A stretch of 21,738 nt of DNA from positions 1 to 21,738 of the forward strand of contig JAHFUF010000011.1 of NCBI GenBank assembly GCA_023265235.1. Direction: 5' to 3'. The stretch is from Blastocatellia bacterium (lineage in GTDB: Bacteria > Acidobacteriota > Blastocatellia > Chloracidobacteriales > JADJPF01). The notes under the pieces are model-generated. The model worked only from the letters and a program-made list of their open reading frames with translations. It did not search any database and was not told the origin of the DNA. The position numbers and the translations under genes are program-made. Below, one piece after another: positions 1-6,492 of this stretch. The stretch's first letter is position 1. Each line of letters starts with the position of its first letter.

Positions 1-71
1 CCAAGGGCAATGAGAGCATAGATGCTCCCTTGAACAATCCCATTAATTAACTGTTGCAGGAAGAGTTCCAT
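1..71 (-). CDS. livH: Branched-chain amino-acid ABC transporter permease LivH, N-terminal fragment (cut by window edge)
   Basis: Only the first 23 codons are inside the window, read leftwards from an ATG at 71-69. The peptide includes INGIVQGSIYALIALG, the characteristic start of the first membrane helix of LivH-type inner-membrane permeases, which move branched-chain amino acids or related substrates. An AAGGAG lies 13 nt upstream (positions 85-90 on the plus strand), somewhat far for a Shine-Dalgarno. The gene starts 39 nt after the stop of the binding-protein gene at 111-1364 on the same strand, which fits one operon. The identification rests on a short fragment plus this context. Confidence 0.8.
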   Translation of the reverse strand, partial: MELFLQQLINGIVQGSIYALIAL

Positions 72-110
72 GCTCTCTTTTAATCTCCTTAAGTAATATT
101 TGGTTAGTTC

Positions 111-1364
111 TTACTTGGCTGCGGTTGCAGTTTTTGAACTAGTATCAGTATTTGGCAATTCAACGCTTACAGTAGTATTATCAGGTTTAACGCTTTCTCT
201 AAATTTATATTTACCGTTTTGGATTTCCAAAATCACCGCAGATTTTATTGCATCACGATTAGGGCCAATAGTAATAACCCCTGTAACACCCTTAAACTCT
301 TTGGTTTGAGCAATAGCATCACGTATTGCTTGGCGATCAGTAGAATTAGCACGTTTAATGGAGTCAAACATAATACAAGCAGCATCATAAGCTAGTGCTG
401 CAAGTGCATCAGGGGTTTCACCAAACTTTGCTTTGAAATTAGTAATAAACTTTTGTACAGTTGGGTCTGGGTCTTCTATTGTGTAATGGTTAGAAATATA
501 GCAACCATTAAGAGCTTCTTTACCAAGCTCAAATAAAGTCTGAGAGTCCCAACCATCGCCACCCATTATTGGTACTGTAATGCCTGCTTTACGTGCTTGT
601 TGGGCAATTTGACCTGCTTGTGTGTAGTAGCCAGGAACATAAAGTGCTTCAGGATTTAAGCCTTTGAGTTTGGTTAATTGGGCACTAAAGTCTGAATCTT
701 TGTCTTGAAAAGATTCTATAGCAATTATTTCTCCGCCTAATCTCTTAAAAGTCTGTTCAAAGAAATTAGCCAACCCTTTGCTATAGTCGCTACCATTATC
801 ACGTAATATAGCAATCTTTTTTACTTTAAGTGTATTAGCAGCAAACTTAGCCATTACTTCGCCTTGGAAATCGTCTACAAAGCAAACACGGAAAATCTGA
901 TCACCTATTTTGGTTACATCTGCATTAGTAGAAGAAGGGGTAATCATTGGGATTTTCTTTTCTTGACAAACCGCTCCTCCTGCCAAAGAGTTAGTTGAAG
1001 CTACTTCGCCTAAAACAGCAATAACTTTGTCTTTATCAATTAGTTTTTGTACTACTGTGGTAGATTCTTGAGGCAGTCCACGAGTATCTTCTACAATAAT
1101 TTCGACTTGTTTTCCTAATAATCCACCAACTTTGTTAATTTCTTCTTGAGCTAGCGCGATCCCTTTTTTAGTCGACTGGCCAAAAGTAGCTTTTTCACCA
1201 GTTAATGAACCATATTCACCAATTTTGATAGTATTGCCAGAGTTACCTGCGTTGTTATTGTCATTAGTGCCGTCTTGCTTTTTTTCACAGGCAGCAAAAG
1301 CTGCAAATATTATCAAAATAAATACTGAGGATAAAAGAGTTTTGAAAAAATATTTTGATTTCAT
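111..1364 (-). CDS. ABC transporter substrate-binding lipoprotein, LivJ/LivK (branched-chain amino acid) type
   Basis: A 417-residue type-I periplasmic binding protein. The N-terminus is a lipoprotein signal: basic MKSKYFFK, a hydrophobic stretch, and lipobox F-A-A-C with the lipidated Cys at residue 26, followed by a polar Asn/Gly-rich linker. Family signatures follow: IKIGEYGSLTGEKATFGQ near the start of the mature part, INKVGGLLGKQVEIIVEDTR, ITPSSTNADVTKIGDQIFRV and the NHYTIEDPDP region. It would bind branched-chain amino acids, other amino acids or amides and deliver them to LivHM; the exact ligand cannot be read from sequence. It lies directly upstream of livH on the same strand. A neighbouring gene (1578-2774) is a clear paralogue. 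The start has no convincing Shine-Dalgarno, but the signal peptide begins there. Confidence 0.9.
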   Translation of the reverse strand: MKSKYFFKTLLSSVFILIIFAAFAACEKKQDGTNDNNNAGNSGNTIKIGEYGSLTGEKATFGQSTKKGIALAQEEINKVGGLLGKQVEIIVEDTRGLPQESTTVVQKLIDKDKVIAVLGEVASTNSLAGGAVCQEKKIPMITPSSTNADVTKIGDQIFRVCFVDDFQGEVMAKFAANTLKVKKIAILRDNGSDYSKGLANFFEQTFKRLGGEIIAIESFQDKDSDFSAQLTKLKGLNPEALYVPGYYTQAGQIAQQARKAGITVPIMGGDGWDSQTLFELGKEALNGCYISNHYTIEDPDPTVQKFITNFKAKFGETPDALAALAYDAACIMFDSIKRANSTDRQAIRDAIAQTKEFKGVTGVITIGPNRDAIKSAVILEIQNGKYKFRESVKPDNTTVSVELPNTDTSSKTATAAK

Positions 1365-1436
1365 TAAAATTTTTCGGCACTTGTAGCCTTAGCTTAAACT
1401 AGGAATGCCGCCTCCATAGAAAAATTGTGTATTGCA

Positions 1437-1453
1437 AAGTAGGGCTTCTACTT
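1437..1453 (-). other. Hairpin in the 5' leader of the second binding-protein gene
   Basis: AAGTAG (1437-1442) and CTACTT (1448-1453) form a perfect 6-bp stem with a 5-nt loop, extendable with a bulge through GCA/TGC. It falls between the predicted promoter (1506-1534) and the ATG at 1364. No U-tract follows immediately on the minus strand, so it is not a good intrinsic terminator. It could be a leader structure or chance; the rest of the 1365-1577 spacer shows nothing else I recognise. Confidence 0.3.
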
Positions 1454-1505
1454 GCTTGTGTTTACTGAAAATAAAAAAGATATTTTAGGGTAGCGTAACC
1501 AAGCA

Positions 1506-1534
1506 TTGATATAGGATATTGAATACTCTGTCAA
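1506..1534 (-). promoter_or_regulatory. Probable sigma-70 promoter of the second binding-protein/livH transcript
   Basis: On the minus strand there is a perfect -35 TTGACA (1534-1529), a 17-nt spacer and a -10-like TATCAA (1511-1506). TATATC at 15-nt spacing is an alternative. It would start transcription near 1499, giving a leader of about 135 nt before the ATG at 1364. This suggests the downstream binding protein and livH have their own promoter besides any read-through from the upstream paralogue. The call rests on consensus match and position only. Confidence 0.5.
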
Positions 1535-1577
1535 CCCAAATAGGCACTTTTAAGCTAGTACACATAAGCTTAAAGAT

Positions 1578-2774
1578 TTATTTATTTGTTGCTACATCTT
1601 GCTTATCAACAGGTGCTATCTTTTCTTTTACAACGTACTTACCATTTTCAATTCCTACTATTACTGCTGGTTTTATTGCATTGCGTGCATTGCTAATAGT
1701 AATTACTCCTGTGATACCAGGGAAATTCTTAGTTTCTGCGATTGAATCACGAATAGCCTTACTTTCTGTAGAGTTAGCTCTTTTAATCGCAGCAAATAAA
1801 ATATTAGTTGCGTCATAAGCTAAACCTGCTGTGGTATCAGGGGTTGTGTTATATTTTGTCTTAAAAGCTTTTACAAAATTGCTTACAGTTGGGTCTGGAT
1901 CTTCAACATTATAATGATTAGAAAAATAACACCCATTAAGAGCTTCTTTACCTATTTCTATTAAAGATGGTGAATCCCAGCCATCAGCACCAAGTAAGGG
2001 GATTGTCATACCTAGTTTGCGGGTTTGTTGGGCAATTTGACCAACTTGAGTGTAATAACCTGGAACATAAATGGCATCAGGCTTTGAGCCTTTGATCTTG
2101 GTTAGTTGGGCACTAAAATCCACGTCTGTTTTTTGGTAAGCTTCTTTAGCTACGATCTCTCCACCTAATTTCTTTAATGTACTAGTAAAAAATTCTTCTA
2201 GTCCAATGCTATAATCGCTACCATTATCATATAAAATCGCAATACGTTTAGCTTTGAGACTGTTAGCAGCAAACCTTGCCATTACTTCACCTTGAAAATC
2301 ATCTAGAAAACAAACACGGAAAATATAATCCCCTATCTCAGTCACTGTTGGATTAGTAGAGGATGGAGTTATCATAGGGATTTTGTTTTCCTGACAAACC
2401 GCGCCTCCTGCTAAAGAATTAGTTGATGCAGATTCTCCTAGCACAGCAACTACTTTGTCTTTGTTTATTAGCTTTTGTACTGCAATAGTTGAATCTTGTT
2501 GTTGTCCACGAGTATCTTCATAGATTGCTTCTACTTGACGACCAAGTAGACCTCCTGAGGCATTAATCTCTGTTACAGCCATTTCCACGCCCTTTTTGCC
2601 AAATTGACCAAAAGTAGCTATGTCGCCTGTAAGTGGGTAGTAAATGCCTATTTTAATTTTATCTGAGCTAGTAGGTTGATTTGCTCCTGGATCGCTAGAT
2701 TTTTTTTCACAGGATACAAAAATAACTAGTAATAAGATGACTAGTAGGGTTTTGAGGAAAAATGGTTGTCTCAT
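1578..2774 (-). CDS. ABC transporter substrate-binding lipoprotein, LivJ/LivK type (paralogue)
   Basis: A 398-residue type-I periplasmic binding protein, clearly paralogous to the product of 111-1364. Shared blocks include SLAGGAVCQ followed by IPMITPSSTN, FRVC(F)xDDFQGEVMA and PDPTV. The N-terminus is a lipoprotein signal with a long Leu/Val-rich helix and lipobox F-V-S-C, Cys at residue 22. The mature part opens with KIKIGIYYPLTGDIATFGQ. It is likely a membrane-anchored periplasmic amino-acid receptor for the LivHMGF-type transporter whose permease gene begins at the left edge. The start is supported by AGGA about six bases upstream of the ATG. It is divergent from mtgA, with only 66 bp between them. 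Ligand specificity is unknown; the pair may differ in substrate. Confidence 0.9.
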   Translation of the reverse strand: MRQPFFLKTLLVILLLVIFVSCEKKSSDPGANQPTSSDKIKIGIYYPLTGDIATFGQFGKKGVEMAVTEINASGGLLGRQVEAIYEDTRGQQQDSTIAVQKLINKDKVVAVLGESASTNSLAGGAVCQENKIPMITPSSTNPTVTEIGDYIFRVCFLDDFQGEVMARFAANSLKAKRIAILYDNGSDYSIGLEEFFTSTLKKLGGEIVAKEAYQKTDVDFSAQLTKIKGSKPDAIYVPGYYTQVGQIAQQTRKLGMTIPLLGADGWDSPSLIEIGKEALNGCYFSNHYNVEDPDPTVSNFVKAFKTKYNTTPDTTAGLAYDATNILFAAIKRANSTESKAIRDSIAETKNFPGITGVITISNARNAIKPAVIVGIENGKYVVKEKIAPVDKQDVATNK

Positions 2775-2794
2775 GATAATTCCTAAGGCTAATA

Positions 2795-2822
2795 TTGAAC
2801 GTTGTAAGTTTTAGATTTTAAT
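2795..2822 (+). promoter_or_regulatory. Candidate promoter for mtgA
   Basis: TTGAAC (2795-2800), a 16-nt spacer and TTTAAT (2817-2822) resemble sigma-70 -35 and -10 boxes on the plus strand. Transcription would start around 2829, leaving a very short leader before the mtgA ATG at 2841. It lies within the 66-bp divergent spacer. Support is consensus match and placement only. Confidence 0.4.
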
Positions 2823-2840
2823 TAAAGAGACTTTCTTGTA

Positions 2841-3602
2841 ATGCCAAGTAAAAAGGTTAATGCTTCTACTAAGGTTCGTAAACAGAAAAATCCTAAAGGT
2901 TGGTCATTTAAGCGGATTTTTTTATTTTTGTTTCTACTAGGGTGTGGTTATTTAGCACTAGAATTTTTGTTTTTGCCTACAGGTAAAGAACTTATCACTG
3001 GTAATCCTACCAGTACAACTATGATTGAAGCAAGAAAGAAAGAGGCTCTAAATCAAGGGAAAGTCTTTGAACCTAAACAAGATTGGCAGCCAATTAATCA
3101 AATTTCTACAAACCTGGTTAAAGCTGTATTAGCTGGCGAAGATGCTAGATTTTTTCAACACAATGGTTTTGATACTGAAGAACTTAAAAAAGCCATTGAA
3201 AAAGATTGGGAAGAAGGAAGGTTTGTTCGTGGAGCTTCGACCATTTCCCAACAACTAGCTAAAAATCTTTACCTTTCAGAATCAAAAAACCCTATACGAA
3301 AATTAAAAGAAGCAGCAATAACTTATTATCTAGAAAAAAACTTAAGTAAAAAGCGATTATTAGAGGTCTACTTAAATGTTATTGAGTGGGGAGATGGAGT
3401 GTTTGGTGCCGAAGCTGCTGCACGAAAGTATCTTGGTAAATCTATTTCTCAAGTTTCTTCAAATGAAGCTGCATATTTAGCTGCAATGATTCCTAACCCG
3501 CGAACTGTCTATAATCCAAGCAAAAACCCTAAAAAAGTAGCGCGTCGTCAAAATTTGATACTTAAACGTATGAATGCAGTTAAGTTACCTAAAAAATGGT
3601 AA
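2841..3602 (+). CDS. mtgA: Monofunctional biosynthetic peptidoglycan transglycosylase (GT51)
   Basis: A 253-residue protein polymerising lipid II into glycan strands at the periplasmic face of the inner membrane. A basic N-terminus is followed by one membrane anchor (about residues 26-46). The GT51 domain (about 70-245) shows its diagnostic motifs in order: GEDARFFQHNGFD with catalytic Glu100, RGASTISQQLAKN (130-142), RKLKE (153-157), RLLEVYLNVIEWG with the second acidic residue Glu175, and AAMIPNPRTVYNP. No transpeptidase domain follows, and the length matches MtgA rather than a class A PBP. It is monocistronic by layout, divergent from the binding-protein gene on the left and followed by a 650-bp gene-free region. 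The Shine-Dalgarno is weak. Confidence 0.95.
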   Translation: MPSKKVNASTKVRKQKNPKGWSFKRIFLFLFLLGCGYLALEFLFLPTGKELITGNPTSTTMIEARKKEALNQGKVFEPKQDWQPINQISTNLVKAVLAGEDARFFQHNGFDTEELKKAIEKDWEEGRFVRGASTISQQLAKNLYLSESKNPIRKLKEAAITYYLEKNLSKKRLLEVYLNVIEWGDGVFGAEAAARKYLGKSISQVSSNEAAYLAAMIPNPRTVYNPSKNPKKVARRQNLILKRMNAVKLPKKW

Positions 3603-3719
3603 CACAGAAGTATAAAATACTCATAGATCTTAAAAGGTATTGGTTTTTCTAAAGAGATGTTTGATAAAAATAGTAGTAGTTTATATTTTGGATAGCTGGG
3701 TTTAAAAAAAGGGGTTTTA

Positions 3720-3760
3720 AAAAAAATCAACGCAGTGGTTGTGGGAGATAACCACTGCGC
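3720..3760 (-). terminator. Strong intrinsic terminator, minus strand
   Basis: CGCAGTGGTT (3731-3740) and AACCACTGCG (3750-3759) form a perfect 10-bp stem with a 9-nt loop. On the minus strand the stem is followed by TTGATTTTTTTT (down to about 3719), a classic U-tract. On the plus strand no T-run follows, so it works leftwards only. No minus-strand protein gene ends here; the nearest plus-strand gene, mtgA, would not use it. It therefore implies a minus-strand transcript arising between 3760 and the next gene. Confidence 0.7.
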
Positions 3761-3922
3761 TGAAACTAATCGCGATTACAGTCCTCACCACTATAACCGC
3801 TAGAGACCATAGCGACATCTCTATCGCTAATTATCTCTTGCCCCACCGACCCCTAGAGCAACCATTGTGCCATTCTGGACAAAACCTTCCTGAAACGTCT
3901 AAACTTTTTCTATCTTCAAGTG
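3722..3922 (-). ncRNA. Candidate structured small RNA ending at the 3731-3759 terminator
   Basis: Minus-strand sequence upstream of the terminator is less AT-rich than its surroundings and can fold. TAGCGA/TCGCTA (around 3814-3829) forms a 6-bp stem flanked outside by AGAGA/TCTCT, and the self-complementary TAATCGCGATTA sits near 3769-3780. A weak promoter, TTGGCT then TAACAT at 16-nt spacing (minus strand, around 3956-3929), would give an RNA of about 200 nt. I could not match it to RNase P, tmRNA, SRP RNA or a known riboswitch. It resembles 6S RNA in length only. No continuous ORF covers it. The 5' end is a guess. It could also be a degenerate repeat or a gene remnant. Confidence 0.4.
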
Positions 3923-4265
3923 TTTCTTGATGTTATTGTTTTGATATTAAAAGCCAATACCGTTTGTTAAAGTAGCTAGGAGATTAGCAAAAGCTTTCTA
4001 CTATGTAAAAAATACTCGATTGTTAGCTTTTTACTAGGTAGAATTTTCCTAGCAAGGAGAGTTCCCCTAATACAATTTGGAATTACTAGAATTAGTAACA
4101 ATTTCAATGCTGAACCAATAATGAGCTAAAGCTTTGATTAATTTTTAACCAATTAGTCGTCCCTAATCGTCCCTTTTTGTTACAAAAAATAAACAGTCTT
4201 GTCGATAGATAATAGATAATTGAGAACTAGCCCAAAACTATGTTAAGCTATCGTCTTTGGTGATG
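3923..4265. other. Gene-free AT-rich spacer
   Basis: No ORF with coding character. It contains two copies of TCGTCCCT two bases apart (4157-4164 and 4167-4174), a small CTAGG/CCTAG hairpin near 4033-4052 and microrepeats of ATAGATAAT near 4204-4219. No promoter with good spacing was found for the gene that starts at 4266, although the spacer presumably holds one. Confidence 0.5.
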
Positions 4266-5603
4266 ATGACAAAAAAAGAACTAATCCAACAAGTAACAAA
4301 ACAAACAGGTCTCAACAAAACTCTCGTTACGCAGGCTTTAGCATCAATGTTAAATTCTTGGACAGAGGCTTTGGTGGCCGGTGAGCCTATTAGGTTACAT
4401 GATTTTGGCAGTTTTTCTAGCCCAATACAATTGTCTCATCAATCAGTAGAATCTATAGAAAGTAAAAATTTAATCCCTCGCCAATTAGTACGCTTTCGTC
4501 CTAGTGAAAAACTAGCTAGGTTGGTAGCTGGTACTGAGGAAGCAAAGGAAATTAATCAATCTCATATCGGAGGACACATGAGCGATATGCCCAATAATGA
4601 GAATCAGAATTCAGGGCAAGAAGCCGAGTTTTTTGGCTTAGATGTTGGAACTAGCCGTATTGTACTTGGTAGTGGTGAGTTTAATAATGTTAAAACACAA
4701 ACACAGTTAAATGCTTTTGTTACTGTGCCTTATTCCAAGTTTACTGAAAATATATTGCGCCAAAATAAAATTACTTACCAAATGAGTGGTAAGGAAATTC
4801 TCATTTTTGGTAATGAATCAGAAAAATTTGCTAATTCCTTTAACGTTGAGGCTCGCCGCCCAATGTGTAATGGTTTGCTTAATCCTACAGAAGCAAATGG
4901 CTGGCAAATTATTCAATCCATTATAGAACTACTAGTTAAGAAAACCAAAAAAACAGATATTCTTTGTTTTTCTGTCCCAGGTGCTCCTCGTGGTGGAGAA
5001 GCAAACTTGGTTTATCACGAAGGGATGTTAAAGAATTTTCTAGAATCTCTTGGTTATCGAGCAAAAAGTGTTAATGAAGGCTTGTCAGTAATATTTGCTG
5101 AAATGGAAAGAGATAATTTTACGGGTATTGGCATTAGCTGTGGTGGTGGTATGTGTAACGTTTGTTTTGCTTTTATGTCTGTGCCTGTGTTTTCTTTTAG
5201 TATTTCTAAAGCTGGTGATTATATTGATAATGCTGTTGCTGCTGTAACTAGCGAAGTTCCTACACGTATTAGGGTCATTAAGGAAGAAAGTTTAGATCTT
5301 TCTCGCGCTCCTAAAGACAAATATGAGAGTGCTATGCATATCTATTATGAGGAAATGATCTTGACTCTAGTAGAAACACTTAGGACGGAAATTTCTGAAA
5401 GTCGTAATCTACCTAGGCTAGATCGTGCAATCCCAATTGTACTTTCTGGTGGGACTGCCAAACCAAAAGGATTTTTAGAGAAATTTGAGAAAATTTTTAG
5501 ACAAAATGATTTTCCAATTAAAATTTCTGAAGTCCGTATGGCAAGTGAACCTTTAACAGCAACAGCTAGAGGTTGTTATATTGCCGCAGCTTATGAGAGT
5601 TAG
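4266..5603 (+). CDS. HU/IHF-like DNA-binding domain fused to an actin-like (MreB/Hsp70-fold) ATPase domain
   Basis: Numbered from the ATG at 4266 (445 residues). TTG, GTG and ATG at 4257, 4260 and 4263 are alternatives; MTKKELIQQ is where HU proteins normally begin. Residues 1 to about 90 are HU/IHF-like, with LHDFGSF and VRFRPSEKL at the expected places. After a polar linker, about 120-445 look actin-like: GLDVGTS (phosphate-1, Asp126) and VLSGGTAKPKGF (adenosine motif, about 391-402). The phosphate-2 motif is odd: CGGGMCNVC, with Cys at 292, 297 and 300 and Ser in place of the usual Asp. GGAGG at 4569-4573 lies just before an in-frame ATG (4578, residue 105), so the ATPase part may also be made alone. 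Partner and function are unknown. DNA- or chromosome-linked filament or scaffold activity is inference. Confidence 0.6.
   Translation: MTKKELIQQVTKQTGLNKTLVTQALASMLNSWTEALVAGEPIRLHDFGSFSSPIQLSHQSVESIESKNLIPRQLVRFRPSEKLARLVAGTEEAKEINQSHIGGHMSDMPNNENQNSGQEAEFFGLDVGTSRIVLGSGEFNNVKTQTQLNAFVTVPYSKFTENILRQNKITYQMSGKEILIFGNESEKFANSFNVEARRPMCNGLLNPTEANGWQIIQSIIELLVKKTKKTDILCFSVPGAPRGGEANLVYHEGMLKNFLESLGYRAKSVNEGLSVIFAEMERDNFTGIGISCGGGMCNVCFAFMSVPVFSFSISKAGDYIDNAVAAVTSEVPTRIRVIKEESLDLSRAPKDKYESAMHIYYEEMILTLVETLRTEISESRNLPRLDRAIPIVLSGGTAKPKGFLEKFEKIFRQNDFPIKISEVRMASEPLTATARGCYIAAAYES
4569..4580 (+). promoter_or_regulatory. Internal Shine-Dalgarno and ATG inside the HU-actin gene
   Basis: GGAGG (4569-4573) is followed four bases later by ATG (4578-4580), in frame with the long ORF and exactly in the linker between the HU-like and actin-like domains. 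It is a better initiation site than anything seen at the upstream start. It could yield a separate 341-residue ATPase, or be a leftover from two ancestral genes that became joined. Confidence 0.5.
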
Positions 5604-5667
5604 TTTTTAATTATATGGCAAATTCCTATGACAGCTAAAAGCCATTAAGTATTAAGAAATTGAACCT

Positions 5668-6486
5668 ATGCAAGAATTATTGGTTCTCTCACTGGCATTT
5701 TATTTACTAGGGTTAATTCAAGCGGGGTTAGTATTTTTCCAAAAACCTCGCTTGCCCTTTGCTATTACATTTGTATCTTCTTTATCAGGGTTTATACTCC
5801 ATACAATTGCTTTAGTCATTCGTGGAAAACAAGTAGAGCGTTGCCCTATTGCTCTACAACCAGAGCTTTTACTTTTTCTTGGCTGGTCTTTAGCTGCCTA
5901 TTGTATTGCTGCTTTTATTTGGAATCGTAATCAGGTTTTTGCTAATTATGTTTTTCCTCTAGCTTTTTTATCTACATTAATTGGGGTTATTTTGCCACTT
6001 CCGCCTGTCTCTCCTCTGGGTTTAAGGTTAGGAGGATCGCTTTTATTTCCCATACATGTAAGTATGGTGATTTTTGCTTATACAGCTTTTTTTATCACTT
6101 TTGTTACAGGACTAATTTATCTTTTTCAAGAACGACAATTAAAACAAAAACGCTTTAAGTCTATTTTAGGTCGGTTTCCTGCTCTAGATACCTGTGATAG
6201 CATTGGCTATAGTTCAATGACTATTGGGTTTATTTTATTAACTCTTGGGATTATGACAGGAATCGTTTGGTCTGGTCAGCGTTATGGGATTTATTGGCAT
6301 GGCGACCCAATAGAAATTGCTACTATGCTAACTTGGGTAAATTATATGTTTATGATTCACTACAGAGTTACAGCAGGTTGGCGAGGCCGTCGCGCAGCAA
6401 TAGTATCAGTTGTAGGGTTTACTTTTATTATCTTTAGCTTAGTCGGGTTAAAGTACTTAGGACGAGTACATGTTTCTGTTGGTTAA
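5668..6486 (+). CDS. CcsA/HemX-family cytochrome c assembly-type membrane protein
   Basis: A 272-residue polytopic inner-membrane protein with about eight hydrophobic helices, no cleavable signal and the CcsA/HemX fold. Candidate haem-ligand histidines sit at residues 45 (FILHTIA), 130 (LLFPIHVSM), 211 and 231 (MFMIHYR). The usual WGxxWxWDP loop of CcsA is represented by GIYWHGDPIEIATMLTW, so the second Trp is lost, as in HemX-like members. It ends 6 nt before hemA, which implies translation coupling and supports a role around haem, such as controlling HemA level or handling haem for cytochrome c. It could be a true CcsA (ResC); the family is clear, the exact role is not. The start lacks a strong Shine-Dalgarno. 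Confidence 0.8.
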   Translation: MQELLVLSLAFYLLGLIQAGLVFFQKPRLPFAITFVSSLSGFILHTIALVIRGKQVERCPIALQPELLLFLGWSLAAYCIAAFIWNRNQVFANYVFPLAFLSTLIGVILPLPPVSPLGLRLGGSLLFPIHVSMVIFAYTAFFITFVTGLIYLFQERQLKQKRFKSILGRFPALDTCDSIGYSSMTIGFILLTLGIMTGIVWSGQRYGIYWHGDPIEIATMLTWVNYMFMIHYRVTAGWRGRRAAIVSVVGFTFIIFSLVGLKYLGRVHVSVG

Positions 6487-6492
6487 TGTTTT

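Noticed and set aside
1519..1818. Plus-strand ORF over the binding-protein 3' end
   Set aside because: Antisense shadow of the clear lipoprotein gene at 1578-2774; composition follows the other strand.
3731..3759. Terminator for mtgA on the plus strand
   Set aside because: No T-run follows the stem on that strand and it lies about 130 bp after the mtgA stop.
3719..3910. TAG read-through (pyrrolysine-type) gene
   Set aside because: Two in-frame TAGs in a short segment with no supporting genes are better explained by non-coding or decayed sequence.
3722..3922. Assignment as 6S RNA, RNase P RNA, tmRNA, SRP RNA or cobalamin riboswitch
   Set aside because: None of the conserved sequence blocks I know for these is present; only the length fits 6S RNA, so I left it unnamed.
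3739..3930. 63-residue plus-strand ORF in the gene-free region
   Set aside because: No ribosome site, no protein-like pattern, and it overlaps the hairpin and folded minus-strand segment.
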